Of a stretch of 5,400 nt of DNA, positions 1-5,400 are shown piece by piece (position 1 is the stretch's first letter; each line of letters begins with the position of its first letter). The position numbers and the translations under genes were made by a program. The notes beneath the pieces were generated by a model, which did no database searches, was not told where the DNA came from, and was given only the letters and a program-made list of their open reading frames with translations. Location: NCBI RefSeq assembly GCF_000282995.1, contig NZ_ALEE01000317.1, forward strand, positions 1-5,400, given 5' to 3'. This DNA comes from Melaminivora alkalimesophila. Lineage in GTDB: Bacteria; Pseudomonadota; Gammaproteobacteria; Burkholderiales; Burkholderiaceae_C.

Positions 1-777
1 TACCGCCCCATGAGCGTGTCGGTGGTGGGCGCGAGCAGCGTCAACCGCCAGCCCACTTCGGACAACCCGAACAACAGCGCCCAGTCCGGCGTGGGTTACC
101 GCCGCACGGAGATGCGCGTGCAGCTGTCGGTGCGCACCAAGCTCGCCAGCGGCCTGCTCACGCCGGCGTATTCGAAGCGGCGCGACTCGCTCTGGGCGGG
201 CTACACCCAGCAGTCGTACTGGCAGCTGTTCTCGCCCGGCATCTCGCGGCCCTTCCGCAACACCGACCACGAGCCGGAGATCATCTACGTCTACCCCACC
301 GAGGCGCGGCTGCCCTTCGGCTGGCGCTGGCGCTACAGCGGCATCGGCCTGGTGCACCAGTCCAACGGCCAGAGCGACCCGCTGTCGCGCAGCTGGAACC
401 GCGCCTACCTGATGACCGGCTTCGAGCTGGACGACCGCTGGAGCCTGTCCGCCCGCGTGTGGAAGCGCCTGCACGAGAGCGCCGAGAGCGACAACAACCC
501 GGGCATCAGCAACTACGTGGGCCGCGCCGAGTTCGCCCTGGGCTGGAACGTGAACGAGGACCACCGCATCACGCTGACCACGCGCCACGCCCTGGCCGGC
601 AGCGGCCGCGGCTCGGTGCGCCTGGACTGGATGCAGAGCCTGGGCACCAGCTTCGCCGGCCCGCGCACCAACCTGCGCCTGCACACGCAGCTGTTCTCCG
701 GCTACGGCGACAGCATGATCGACTTCAACCGCAAACGCACGGTCTTCAGCGTGGGCCTGAGCCTGGTCGACTTCTGA
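1..777 (+). CDS. pldA: Outer-membrane phospholipase A (OMPLA), 3' part; start lies before the window
   Basis: PldA is an outer-membrane beta-barrel hydrolase that removes acyl chains from phospholipids that reach the outer leaflet; it is normally active as a calcium-dependent dimer. The frame is open to base 1, and the first Met (base 10) lies inside a stretch that aligns from memory with the first strands of E. coli PldA, so I treat the gene as 5'-partial, with 258 residues visible. Counting from that Met, the hallmark block HQSNGQSDPLSRSWNR gives catalytic His116, Ser118 and Asn130, matching E. coli His142, Ser144 and Asn156; Ser126 matches the calcium-site Ser152. Further family blocks are YTQQSYWQLF, PFRNTDHEPE and FSGYGDSMIDFN. 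The protein ends in Phe (LSLVDF), the usual C-terminal beta-signal for barrel assembly. The signal peptide is outside the window. No frameshift or missing active-site residue is seen. Family assignment is very secure; physiological role is inferred from the family. Confidence 0.95.
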   Translation, partial: YRPMSVSVVGASSVNRQPTSDNPNNSAQSGVGYRRTEMRVQLSVRTKLASGLLTPAYSKRRDSLWAGYTQQSYWQLFSPGISRPFRNTDHEPEIIYVYPTEARLPFGWRWRYSGIGLVHQSNGQSDPLSRSWNRAYLMTGFELDDRWSLSARVWKRLHESAESDNNPGISNYVGRAEFALGWNVNEDHRITLTTRHALAGSGRGSVRLDWMQSLGTSFAGPRTNLRLHTQLFSGYGDSMIDFNRKRTVFSVGLSLVDF

Positions 778-782
778 CCCCC

Positions 783-799
783 GGCGGCCGTGCGCCGCC
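783..799 (+). terminator. Possible stem-loop after pldA
   Basis: GGCGGC (783-788) can pair with GCCGCC (794-799) across a 5-nt loop, starting 5 bases after the pldA stop. There is no T-run after it, so it is not a textbook intrinsic terminator. In DNA this GC-rich a 6-bp GC stem can occur by chance. Confidence 0.3.
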
Positions 800-968
800 T
801 CGGCCCGGAGATCTGACCACCGGTTACACCTTCGCCCCCGCCCCGGCTTGTGGCGGGCCGCCCTGGCCCAGACAATCGCCCTCCATGCGCCGATAGCATT
901 TTCCCGGTGCGTGCAACTGGCTGCGCTTTGCCGCGGTATTCGGCGCTTCGGGCCGGGCGCCGCCTTCG

Positions 969-974
969 CACAAT
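969..974 (+). promoter_or_regulatory. Possible -10 hexamer for the small hypothetical gene
   Basis: CACAAT matches TATAAT at four of six positions. It would place transcription start near 981, giving a short leader that contains the GGAGG ribosome binding site at 986-990. No good -35 is seen 16-18 bp upstream. Position is the main argument. Confidence 0.3.
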
Positions 975-985
975 CGCAGCGGTGT

Positions 986-990
986 GGAGG
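986..990 (+). promoter_or_regulatory. Ribosome binding site GGAGG that fixes the start at 999
   Basis: GGAGG lies 8 nt before the ATG at 999. A GTG at 984 is in the same frame and would give a 5-residue longer product, but it overlaps this site and has no ribosome binding site of its own, so the ATG is preferred. Confidence 0.75.
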
Positions 991-998
991 AGACGATC

Positions 999-1394
999 AT
1001 GAATCTGCAGTACCAGCTCAAGGCGGGCAGCTACTACCTGTACGACCTGCGCGATGCGCCCAGCGCCGTCACCGGCGAGCGCCGCTTCAAGCTCAAGACC
1101 GACACCGTCGCCATCGCCTTCGACCGCCACACCGGCGAGGTGCACCAGCACGGCAGCCCCACGCGCATCCAATCCTGGGCGGCCCACACGCGCCGCCGCC
1201 TGCGCGCCGCCGGCCGCCTGGAGGACGCCAATGATCTGGTCGTCGTCTCCGGCCCCCTGCCGGTGGACGAACTGAACAAGTGCCTGCGGGTGGCCGGCCA
1301 CTGCCGGCGCCTGCTCGCGCGCCTGGCCAGCCTGCCGCACGGCAAGCTGCAGCCGCGCGCGGCCGATCCCTTCGCCTGGCGACAGGCCGCCTGA
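999..1394 (+). CDS. Small hypothetical protein, 131 aa, family not recognised
   Basis: I do not recognise this protein. It is taken as real because it has a strong GGAGG site 8 nt before its ATG, fills the space between pldA and the usp gene, and reads as an ordinary soluble protein rather than an Arg/Pro/Ala-rich shadow frame. The first half (about 4-60) alternates hydrophobic and polar residues as beta strands do, with aromatic-rich YQLKAGSYYLYDLRD (5-19) and TVAIAFDRHTGEVH (36-49). An Arg-rich helix follows (about 60-74, AHTRRRLRAAG), then a strand VVVSGPLPV (81-89), a second helix ELNKCLRVAGHCRRLLARLA (91-110), and a loose tail. It is basic, has two cysteines (95 and 102) seven residues apart on the second helix, and has no signal peptide or membrane segment. 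It converges with the usp gene 40 bp away. A cytoplasmic role, perhaps nucleic-acid binding because of the basic helices, is only a guess. Confidence 0.75.
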   Translation: MNLQYQLKAGSYYLYDLRDAPSAVTGERRFKLKTDTVAIAFDRHTGEVHQHGSPTRIQSWAAHTRRRLRAAGRLEDANDLVVVSGPLPVDELNKCLRVAGHCRRLLARLASLPHGKLQPRAADPFAWRQAA

Positions 1395-1398
1395 GCCC

Positions 1399-1413
1399 CG
1401 CCCGGCCCGGGCG
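1399..1413. terminator. Possible shared stem-loop between two convergent genes
   Basis: CGCCCG (1399-1404) pairs perfectly with CGGGCG (1408-1413) over a 3-nt loop, in the 40-bp gap between the stop of the small hypothetical gene (1394) and the stop of the usp gene (1435). A symmetrical hairpin here could stop transcription from both sides. Neither strand has a clear T-run after it. Confidence 0.4.
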
Positions 1414-1434
1414 CGGCCCTTGCCCTGCAAAGCC

Positions 1435-1917
1435 TCAAAGCGGCGCGGCGCCCTCGGCCGCACCGGCATCTTCCGCTTCCTGCGGCTCCGCGTGCTTGAC
1501 CACCGTCACCGGCACCGGGCTCAGATGCACCAGCTGCTGCGAGACCGAGCCGAGGAAGGCCCCGCGCAGCCCGCCCAGGCCCCGCGCCCCCACGATCAGC
1601 GCATCGCAGCCGCAACGCTCGACCATGTCCACCAGCGTGGCGGCCACCGGCCCCAGCCCCAGCTCCGTCTCGTAGGACACGCCCGCCGCCTGCACCAGCG
1701 CGACGGCGTCCTGCAGCAGGTGCGTGCCGGCCCGGATGCTGGCCTGCGCCACGGCGTCGGCGCCCTGTGTCGCCAGCTCCAGCAGCGAAGCCTCCTCCTG
1801 CACGTGGCCCAGCACCAGCGTGGCCTGCAGCCCGCCGCGGCGCACCAGGTCGAGCGCATGGTGCACGGCGTCCAGCGACAGCGCCGATCCATCGACGGCG
1901 ATCATGATCCTGAGCAT
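1435..1917 (-). CDS. Universal stress protein, UspA family, single domain, 160 aa
   Basis: A small cytoplasmic Usp-fold protein; such proteins usually form homodimers and are induced by starvation, stationary phase or redox stress. The N-terminus MLRIMIAVDGS supplies strand 1 and the conserved Asp9. The signature G-2x-G-9x-G-S/T that lines the ATP phosphates in MJ0577-type members is complete: Gly110, Gly113, Gly123, Ser124. This points to the ATP-binding branch rather than the non-binding E. coli UspA branch. The last strand VPVTVVKH (135-142) is followed by an Ala/Glu-rich tail of about 18 residues. Length is typical for one domain. The start at 1917 is chosen because AAGGAG lies 7 nt upstream and the family begins here; the longer open frame upstream runs antisense into tgt. 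It is divergent from tgt across 70 bp. Which Usp paralogue this is cannot be told. Confidence 0.95.
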   Translation of the reverse strand: MLRIMIAVDGSALSLDAVHHALDLVRRGGLQATLVLGHVQEEASLLELATQGADAVAQASIRAGTHLLQDAVALVQAAGVSYETELGLGPVAATLVDMVERCGCDALIVGARGLGGLRGAFLGSVSQQLVHLSPVPVTVVKHAEPQEAEDAGAAEGAAPL

Positions 1918-1924
1918 CTTTCTT

Positions 1925-1930
1925 CTCCTT
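1925..1930 (-). promoter_or_regulatory. Ribosome binding site of the usp gene
   Basis: Read on the minus strand this is AAGGAG, 7 nt before the ATG at 1917. It decides the start against longer in-frame possibilities. Confidence 0.8.
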
Positions 1931-1950
1931 GGGGTTGCATTGCAGCCGCC

Positions 1951-3160
<1,210 letters not shown>

Positions 3161-3188
3161 ACGCTGTCTTTCTCCTGAGGGCTGACCC

Positions 3189-3878
3189 ATGCTGACCGTC
3201 CACCACCTGGAAACCTCGCGTTCGCAGCGCGTCCTGTGGCTGCTGGAAGAACTGGGCGTGCCCTACGAGGTCCGGCGCTACGCACGCGACCCGCGCACCC
3301 GCCTCGCGCCGCCGGAGCTCAAGAAGATCCACCCCCTGGGCAAGTCGCCGGTCATCACCGACGGCGAGGAGGTGGTCGCCGAGTCCGGCGCCATCCTCGA
3401 ATACCTGGCCGAGCGCTACGGTGCCCAGGCCACGGGCGATCTGGCGCAGCTGGTGCCCGCGCCCGGCACGTCCGCGCACCGGCACTGCCGCTTCTTCATG
3501 CACTACGCCGAGGGCTCGCTGATGAACTGGCTGGTCATGAAGCTGGTCTTCCAGAGCCTGCCGCGCCAGCCCATGCCCTTCTTTGCCCGGCCCATCGCGC
3601 GGGCGGTCTGCGCCGGCGCGCAGCAGAAGCTGGTGGACCCGAACCTGGCTGCGGCGCTCGCCTTCCTGGAGCAGCACCTGGCGCAGCACACCTGGTTCGC
3701 CGGCGAATCCTTGAGCCTGGCCGACTTCCAGATGAGTTTTGCGGTCGAGGCGCTGCTGTCGCGCGCCGACGGCGCCGGCACCCAGTCACCCCACCTGCTG
3801 GCGCTGCGCGAGCGCATGCGTGCCCGCCCCGCCTGGCAGCGCGCGCTGGCCAAGGGCGGGCCGGTGCTGATGGCCTGA
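3189..3878 (+). CDS. Glutathione S-transferase, Gtt1-like, 229 aa
   Basis: A cytosolic GST-fold protein that would conjugate glutathione to electrophiles or reduce peroxides; its actual substrate cannot be read from the sequence. The N-terminal thioredoxin-like domain (about 1-80) has the candidate catalytic Ser10/Ser12 region ETSRSQRVLWLLEELG, the stretch LAPPELKKIHPLGKSPV characteristic of the yeast Gtt1-like group with cis-Pro54, and Glu65-Ser66 (ESGAI), which bind the gamma-glutamyl end of glutathione. The all-helical C-terminal domain (about 95-229) contains the folding motif SLSLADFQM (N-capping box). Length is normal. The start has GAGG 8 nt upstream (3177-3180). With only 28 bp after tgt and the same direction, it is probably co-transcribed with tgt; no functional link is implied. 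It converges with the membrane zinc-ribbon gene 27 bp downstream. The family is secure; the subclass is fairly secure. Confidence 0.93.
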   Translation: MLTVHHLETSRSQRVLWLLEELGVPYEVRRYARDPRTRLAPPELKKIHPLGKSPVITDGEEVVAESGAILEYLAERYGAQATGDLAQLVPAPGTSAHRHCRFFMHYAEGSLMNWLVMKLVFQSLPRQPMPFFARPIARAVCAGAQQKLVDPNLAAALAFLEQHLAQHTWFAGESLSLADFQMSFAVEALLSRADGAGTQSPHLLALRERMRARPAWQRALAKGGPVLMA

Positions 3879-3897
3879 GACGCTCGCCCCATCCACC

Positions 3898-3902
3898 TTT
3901 TT
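3898..3902 (+). terminator. T-run after the GST gene, possible weak terminator
   Basis: A run of five T follows the GST stop by about 20 nt. A GGGCG (3854-3858) / CGCCC (3885-3889) pairing with an inner GGCC/GGCC pair could form a loose branched stem before it, but the first arm lies inside the GST coding end and the loop is large. Weak evidence. Confidence 0.25.
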
Positions 3903-3905
3903 CCC

Positions 3906-4988
3906 TCAGGCAGGCCCGCCGGGCGCGCCACCCGCGGCCGGCGCCTCGGTCGCGGGCGCGGCTGCCGTGCCACAGGCGTGGCAGAAGCGCGCGAAGGCGC
4001 TCTTGCGGGTCGAACACGCGCCGCAGCGCTCGAACAGGCCGATGCCACAGTGCGGACAGAAGTCGATGGTCTCGTTCTTCAGGTCCACCGGCCGCTCGCA
4101 ACCCGGACACACTCCCTTGCCCAGGCGCGCCAGCGCCGCGTCGTAGCCCAGGTCGCGCCGGCGCTGCGCATCCGGCAGGCTCTCGGCCTGGCGCTGGCGC
4201 TCCAGGTAGCGGTTCAACGCCAGGATGGCGTAGCGCCCGACCAGCACCGTGACCACGATGCCCACCGCATAGCGCACATAGCCTCCGTAGCTCGGCAGGT
4301 AGGGCACGAGTTCGACGAAGAAGGCGAACAGGGCAAAGAAGATGAAGCCCCAGACGAAGGGCCACCAGGTGCTCTTGCGCTTCCTGGCGAACAGCCAGCC
4401 CGCCGCCACCAGCAGCGGCAGGGTCAGCGCCAGCCGGTAGAGGAACACACGCAGTTCCACCCGGCGCTGCTCGGCCGCCAGGCGCTCGCGCCCCTCGCGC
4501 TCCAGCGCCTCCAGCCGCCGCAGCGCCCGGTCGGCCCCCTGGCGCGCATCGAGCAACGCCTGCTCCTGTGCTTCCACCGCCTGGTGGGCGCGGCGCTCGC
4601 CCTCCTTGAGCACGTCGAGCCGCCGCGTGCGGGCGAGTACTTCCGGATCGTGCTCGGCGCGCTGCGTGGCGCTGCGCGTCGCCAGCCACTGGTTGAAACT
4701 CTCGCGCTCGGCGCGCGCCTCGCTCAGCGCGCGGGAGCGCTGCAGCTGCGCCTGCTCCAGCGCCGCCTGGGCCTGCTCCTGCACCTCGCGCGCCGCCTTC
4801 ACCTGCGCACGCAGCGGCTGCACCGCCTGCGGATCCAGGAAGTCGTCCAGCTGCAGCGGCGCCTCCACCTTCGGCAAGTCGCCGACGACGGTCCCGCCCA
4901 GGCCGATCAGGAAGCCCGCAAACACGAACGCCACCAGCCACAGGCCGCGGCGAAACCATTTTTCCGACAGGCGCAATGCCTTGCTCAT
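3906..4988 (-). CDS. Membrane protein with periplasmic coiled coil and double C-terminal zinc ribbon, 360 aa, function unknown
   Basis: I cannot assign a function. Order of parts: a basic N-terminus with Lys10, Arg13 and Arg14; membrane helix 1 (about 15-37); a long charged helical region rich in Glu, Arg, Gln and Ala (about 55-180) that reads as coiled coil; membrane helices 2 (about 181-201), 3 (about 209-231) and 4 (about 237-258); a basic linker; then two CxxC pairs of zinc-ribbon type, Cys294/Cys297 with Cys311/Cys314 (CPGC, CPHC), and Cys322/Cys325 with Cys336/Cys339 (CGAC, CHAC). The tail (341-360) is Ala/Pro/Gly-rich. By the positive-inside rule (ARKRK after helix 2, NRYLERQRQ after helix 4) the N-terminus and zinc ribbons are cytoplasmic and the coiled coil is periplasmic. 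The start at 4988 is supported by AGAGGAG 5 nt upstream; the longer frame would run antisense through the PAS gene. It converges with the GST gene and diverges from the PAS gene. A sensing, scaffolding or protease-adaptor role is speculation. Confidence 0.88.
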   Translation of the reverse strand: MSKALRLSEKWFRRGLWLVAFVFAGFLIGLGGTVVGDLPKVEAPLQLDDFLDPQAVQPLRAQVKAAREVQEQAQAALEQAQLQRSRALSEARAERESFNQWLATRSATQRAEHDPEVLARTRRLDVLKEGERRAHQAVEAQEQALLDARQGADRALRRLEALEREGRERLAAEQRRVELRVFLYRLALTLPLLVAAGWLFARKRKSTWWPFVWGFIFFALFAFFVELVPYLPSYGGYVRYAVGIVVTVLVGRYAILALNRYLERQRQAESLPDAQRRRDLGYDAALARLGKGVCPGCERPVDLKNETIDFCPHCGIGLFERCGACSTRKSAFARFCHACGTAAAPATEAPAAGGAPGGPA

Positions 4989-4993
4989 GACAA

Positions 4994-5000
4994 CTCCTCT
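4994..5000 (-). promoter_or_regulatory. Ribosome binding site of the membrane zinc-ribbon gene
   Basis: Minus-strand AGAGGAG lies 5 nt before the ATG at 4988 and decides that start over longer in-frame options reaching 5171. Confidence 0.8.
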
Positions 5001-5012
5001 GGTGTGGTCTTG

Positions 5013-5029
5013 CTGCGGCCGCGCCGCAG
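5013..5029. repeat. Perfect 17-bp inverted repeat in a divergent promoter region
   Basis: CTGCGGC (5013-5019) and GCCGCAG (5023-5029) are exact reverse complements around CGC. The element includes the palindrome GCGGCCGC (5015-5022). It lies in the 59-bp gap between the membrane zinc-ribbon gene (minus) and the PAS gene (plus). It could be an operator for a dimeric regulator or a hairpin in the minus-strand leader ahead of its ribosome binding site. Confidence 0.5.
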
Positions 5030-5034
5030 ATGCC

Positions 5035-5040
5035 GAGAAT
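5035..5040 (+). promoter_or_regulatory. Possible -10 hexamer just ahead of the PAS gene
   Basis: GAGAAT (four of six to TATAAT) ends 7 nt before the ATG at 5048, the same arrangement as GACAAT before tgt. TTGCTG (5010-5015) could be a poor -35 but the spacer would be 19 bp. If real, it gives a leaderless mRNA and rules out the upstream in-frame ATGs at 5030 and 5039. Confidence 0.3.
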
Positions 5041-5047
5041 GTGCCCC

Positions 5048-5400
5048 ATGACTGCCCTGCCCACTCCCGAGCCTCCGCCGGCGCAGCACATCCTCGCGGA
5101 TCTGGCGGATGCGCTGATCTATGCCGACCGAGGCGGCACCATCCGACTCTGGAACACCGCCGCCGCGGCACTGTTCGGCTTCAGTGCCGAGGAAGCCCTG
5201 GGCCAGAGCCTGGACCTGATCATCCCCGAACACCTGCGTGCCGCCCACTGGCGCGGCTACGAGCGCGCGATGGAGCGCGGCGCCACCAGCCGGGGGGCCG
5301 AGGTGCGCACCACGCGCGGCGTGCACAAGGACGGCCGGCGCCTGTACGTGGACATGAGTTTCTGCGTGGTCACGGACGGCGCGGGCCGGGTGCTCGGCTC
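5048..5400 (+). CDS. PAS-domain (S-box) sensor protein, N-terminal part; runs off the right edge
   Basis: The frame is open from 4991 to the window end, with 117 complete codons from the ATG at 5048. A Pro-rich lead of about 12 residues is followed by a PAS fold: ILADLADALIYADRGG (15-30), the strand TIRLWNTAAAALFGFSAEEALG (31-52) whose WN, A and FG/S..E..G pattern is classic PAS, the LDLIIPEHLRAAHW segment (55-68), and the later strands with HKDGRRLYVDMSF (94-106) and VVTDGAGRVLGS. PAS domains bind small ligands, haem or flavin, or mediate dimerisation; no cofactor-binding residue can be named here. Whether the rest is a kinase, a GGDEF/EAL or other output module, or nothing further (small stand-alone PAS proteins exist) is outside the window. 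In-frame ATGs also occur at 5030 and 5039; 5048 is preferred because the PAS domain starts soon after and a -10-like GAGAAT overlaps the upstream ones. No ribosome binding site is clear. It is divergent from the membrane zinc-ribbon gene. Confidence 0.87.
   Translation, partial: MTALPTPEPPPAQHILADLADALIYADRGGTIRLWNTAAAALFGFSAEEALGQSLDLIIPEHLRAAHWRGYERAMERGATSRGAEVRTTRGVHKDGRRLYVDMSFCVVTDGAGRVLG

Larger units (their letters stand above)
778..998. other. 221-bp intergenic region between pldA and the small hypothetical gene
   Basis: No protein-coding gene is convincing here. It holds the pldA-proximal hairpin, two copies of the 8-mer ACAATCGC (872-879 and 970-977), a 3-codon ORF (ATG CGC CGA TAG, 884-895) just after the first copy, and an inverted repeat CGGCGC/GCGCCG (941-946 and 957-962, 10-nt loop, extendable by two T-G wobbles). 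The second ACAATCGC copy lies 22 nt before the next start codon and may be part of that gene's -10 region. No tRNA or recognised small RNA is seen. Confidence 0.5.

Noticed and set aside
10..12. ATG at base 10 as the real start of pldA
   Set aside because: The frame is open to base 1, no signal peptide follows this Met, and the sequence here corresponds to an early barrel strand of PldA, so the true start lies upstream of the window.
984..986. GTG at 984 as start of the small hypothetical gene
   Set aside because: It overlaps the GGAGG that serves the ATG at 999 and has no ribosome binding site of its own.
3236..4252. 338-codon plus-strand frame through the GST gene and beyond
   Set aside because: Out of frame with a clear GST and antisense to the next gene; Arg/Ala/Gly/Pro-rich with no motif.
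4508..4825. Repetitive look of the gcgc/ctgc-rich stretch, as a possible DNA repeat
   Set aside because: It is explained by the coding of an Ala/Glu/Arg/Gln-rich coiled coil on the minus strand; there is no regular unit at the DNA level.
3978..5051. 357-codon plus-strand frame antisense to the membrane zinc-ribbon gene
   Set aside because: The opposite strand has a good ribosome binding site, four membrane helices and paired CxxC motifs; this frame shows only Leu/Arg/Gln/Ala-rich repeats mirrored from the coiled coil.
3535..5091. 518-codon minus-strand frame overlapping GST and the membrane zinc-ribbon gene
   Set aside because: Gly/Ala/Arg-rich shadow of the zinc-ribbon gene in another frame; it has none of the membrane helices or cysteine pairs.

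Overview
The window looks like chromosomal DNA of a high-GC betaproteobacterium, most likely Burkholderiales and possibly Comamonadaceae. The grounds are the strong G/C bias at third codon positions, the dense gene packing with intergenic gaps mostly of 27-70 bp, and the protein types present (a PldA close to proteobacterial outer-membrane phospholipases, a bacterial Tgt, a Gtt1-like GST). The lineage is an inference from composition and protein style, not from a database search. I see no insertion sequence, phage gene, CRISPR array, tRNA or rRNA.

Layout, left to right. (1) 1-777 (+): the 3' part of pldA, outer-membrane phospholipase A, whose start lies before the window; its catalytic His, Ser and Asn are all present. 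(2) 778-998: a 221-bp gap with a GC hairpin after pldA and two copies of an ACAATCGC motif. (3) 999-1394 (+): a small unrecognised protein with a clear ribosome binding site. (4) 1435-1917 (-): a single-domain UspA-type universal stress protein with an intact nucleotide-binding motif, convergent with gene 3. (5) 1988-3160 (+): tgt, tRNA-guanine transglycosylase, divergent from the usp gene across 70 bp. (6) 3189-3878 (+): a Gtt1-like glutathione S-transferase 28 bp after tgt and probably on the same transcript. (7) 3906-4988 (-): an unrecognised four-helix membrane protein with a long coiled coil and two C-terminal zinc ribbons, convergent with the GST gene. (8) 5048-5400 (+): the 5' end of a PAS-domain gene, divergent from gene 7 and running off the right edge.

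The genes do not form one pathway. They are an assortment of housekeeping and stress-related functions: membrane lipid hydrolysis, universal stress response, queuosine tRNA modification, glutathione chemistry and PAS sensing. The most interesting points are the uncharacterised membrane zinc-ribbon protein, a perfect 17-bp dyad between it and the PAS gene, a roughly 13-residue insertion in the zinc-binding loop of Tgt, and GANAAT hexamers just upstream of two starts that lack a Shine-Dalgarno sequence, which suggests leaderless transcription. I found no convincing previously undescribed multi-gene system.
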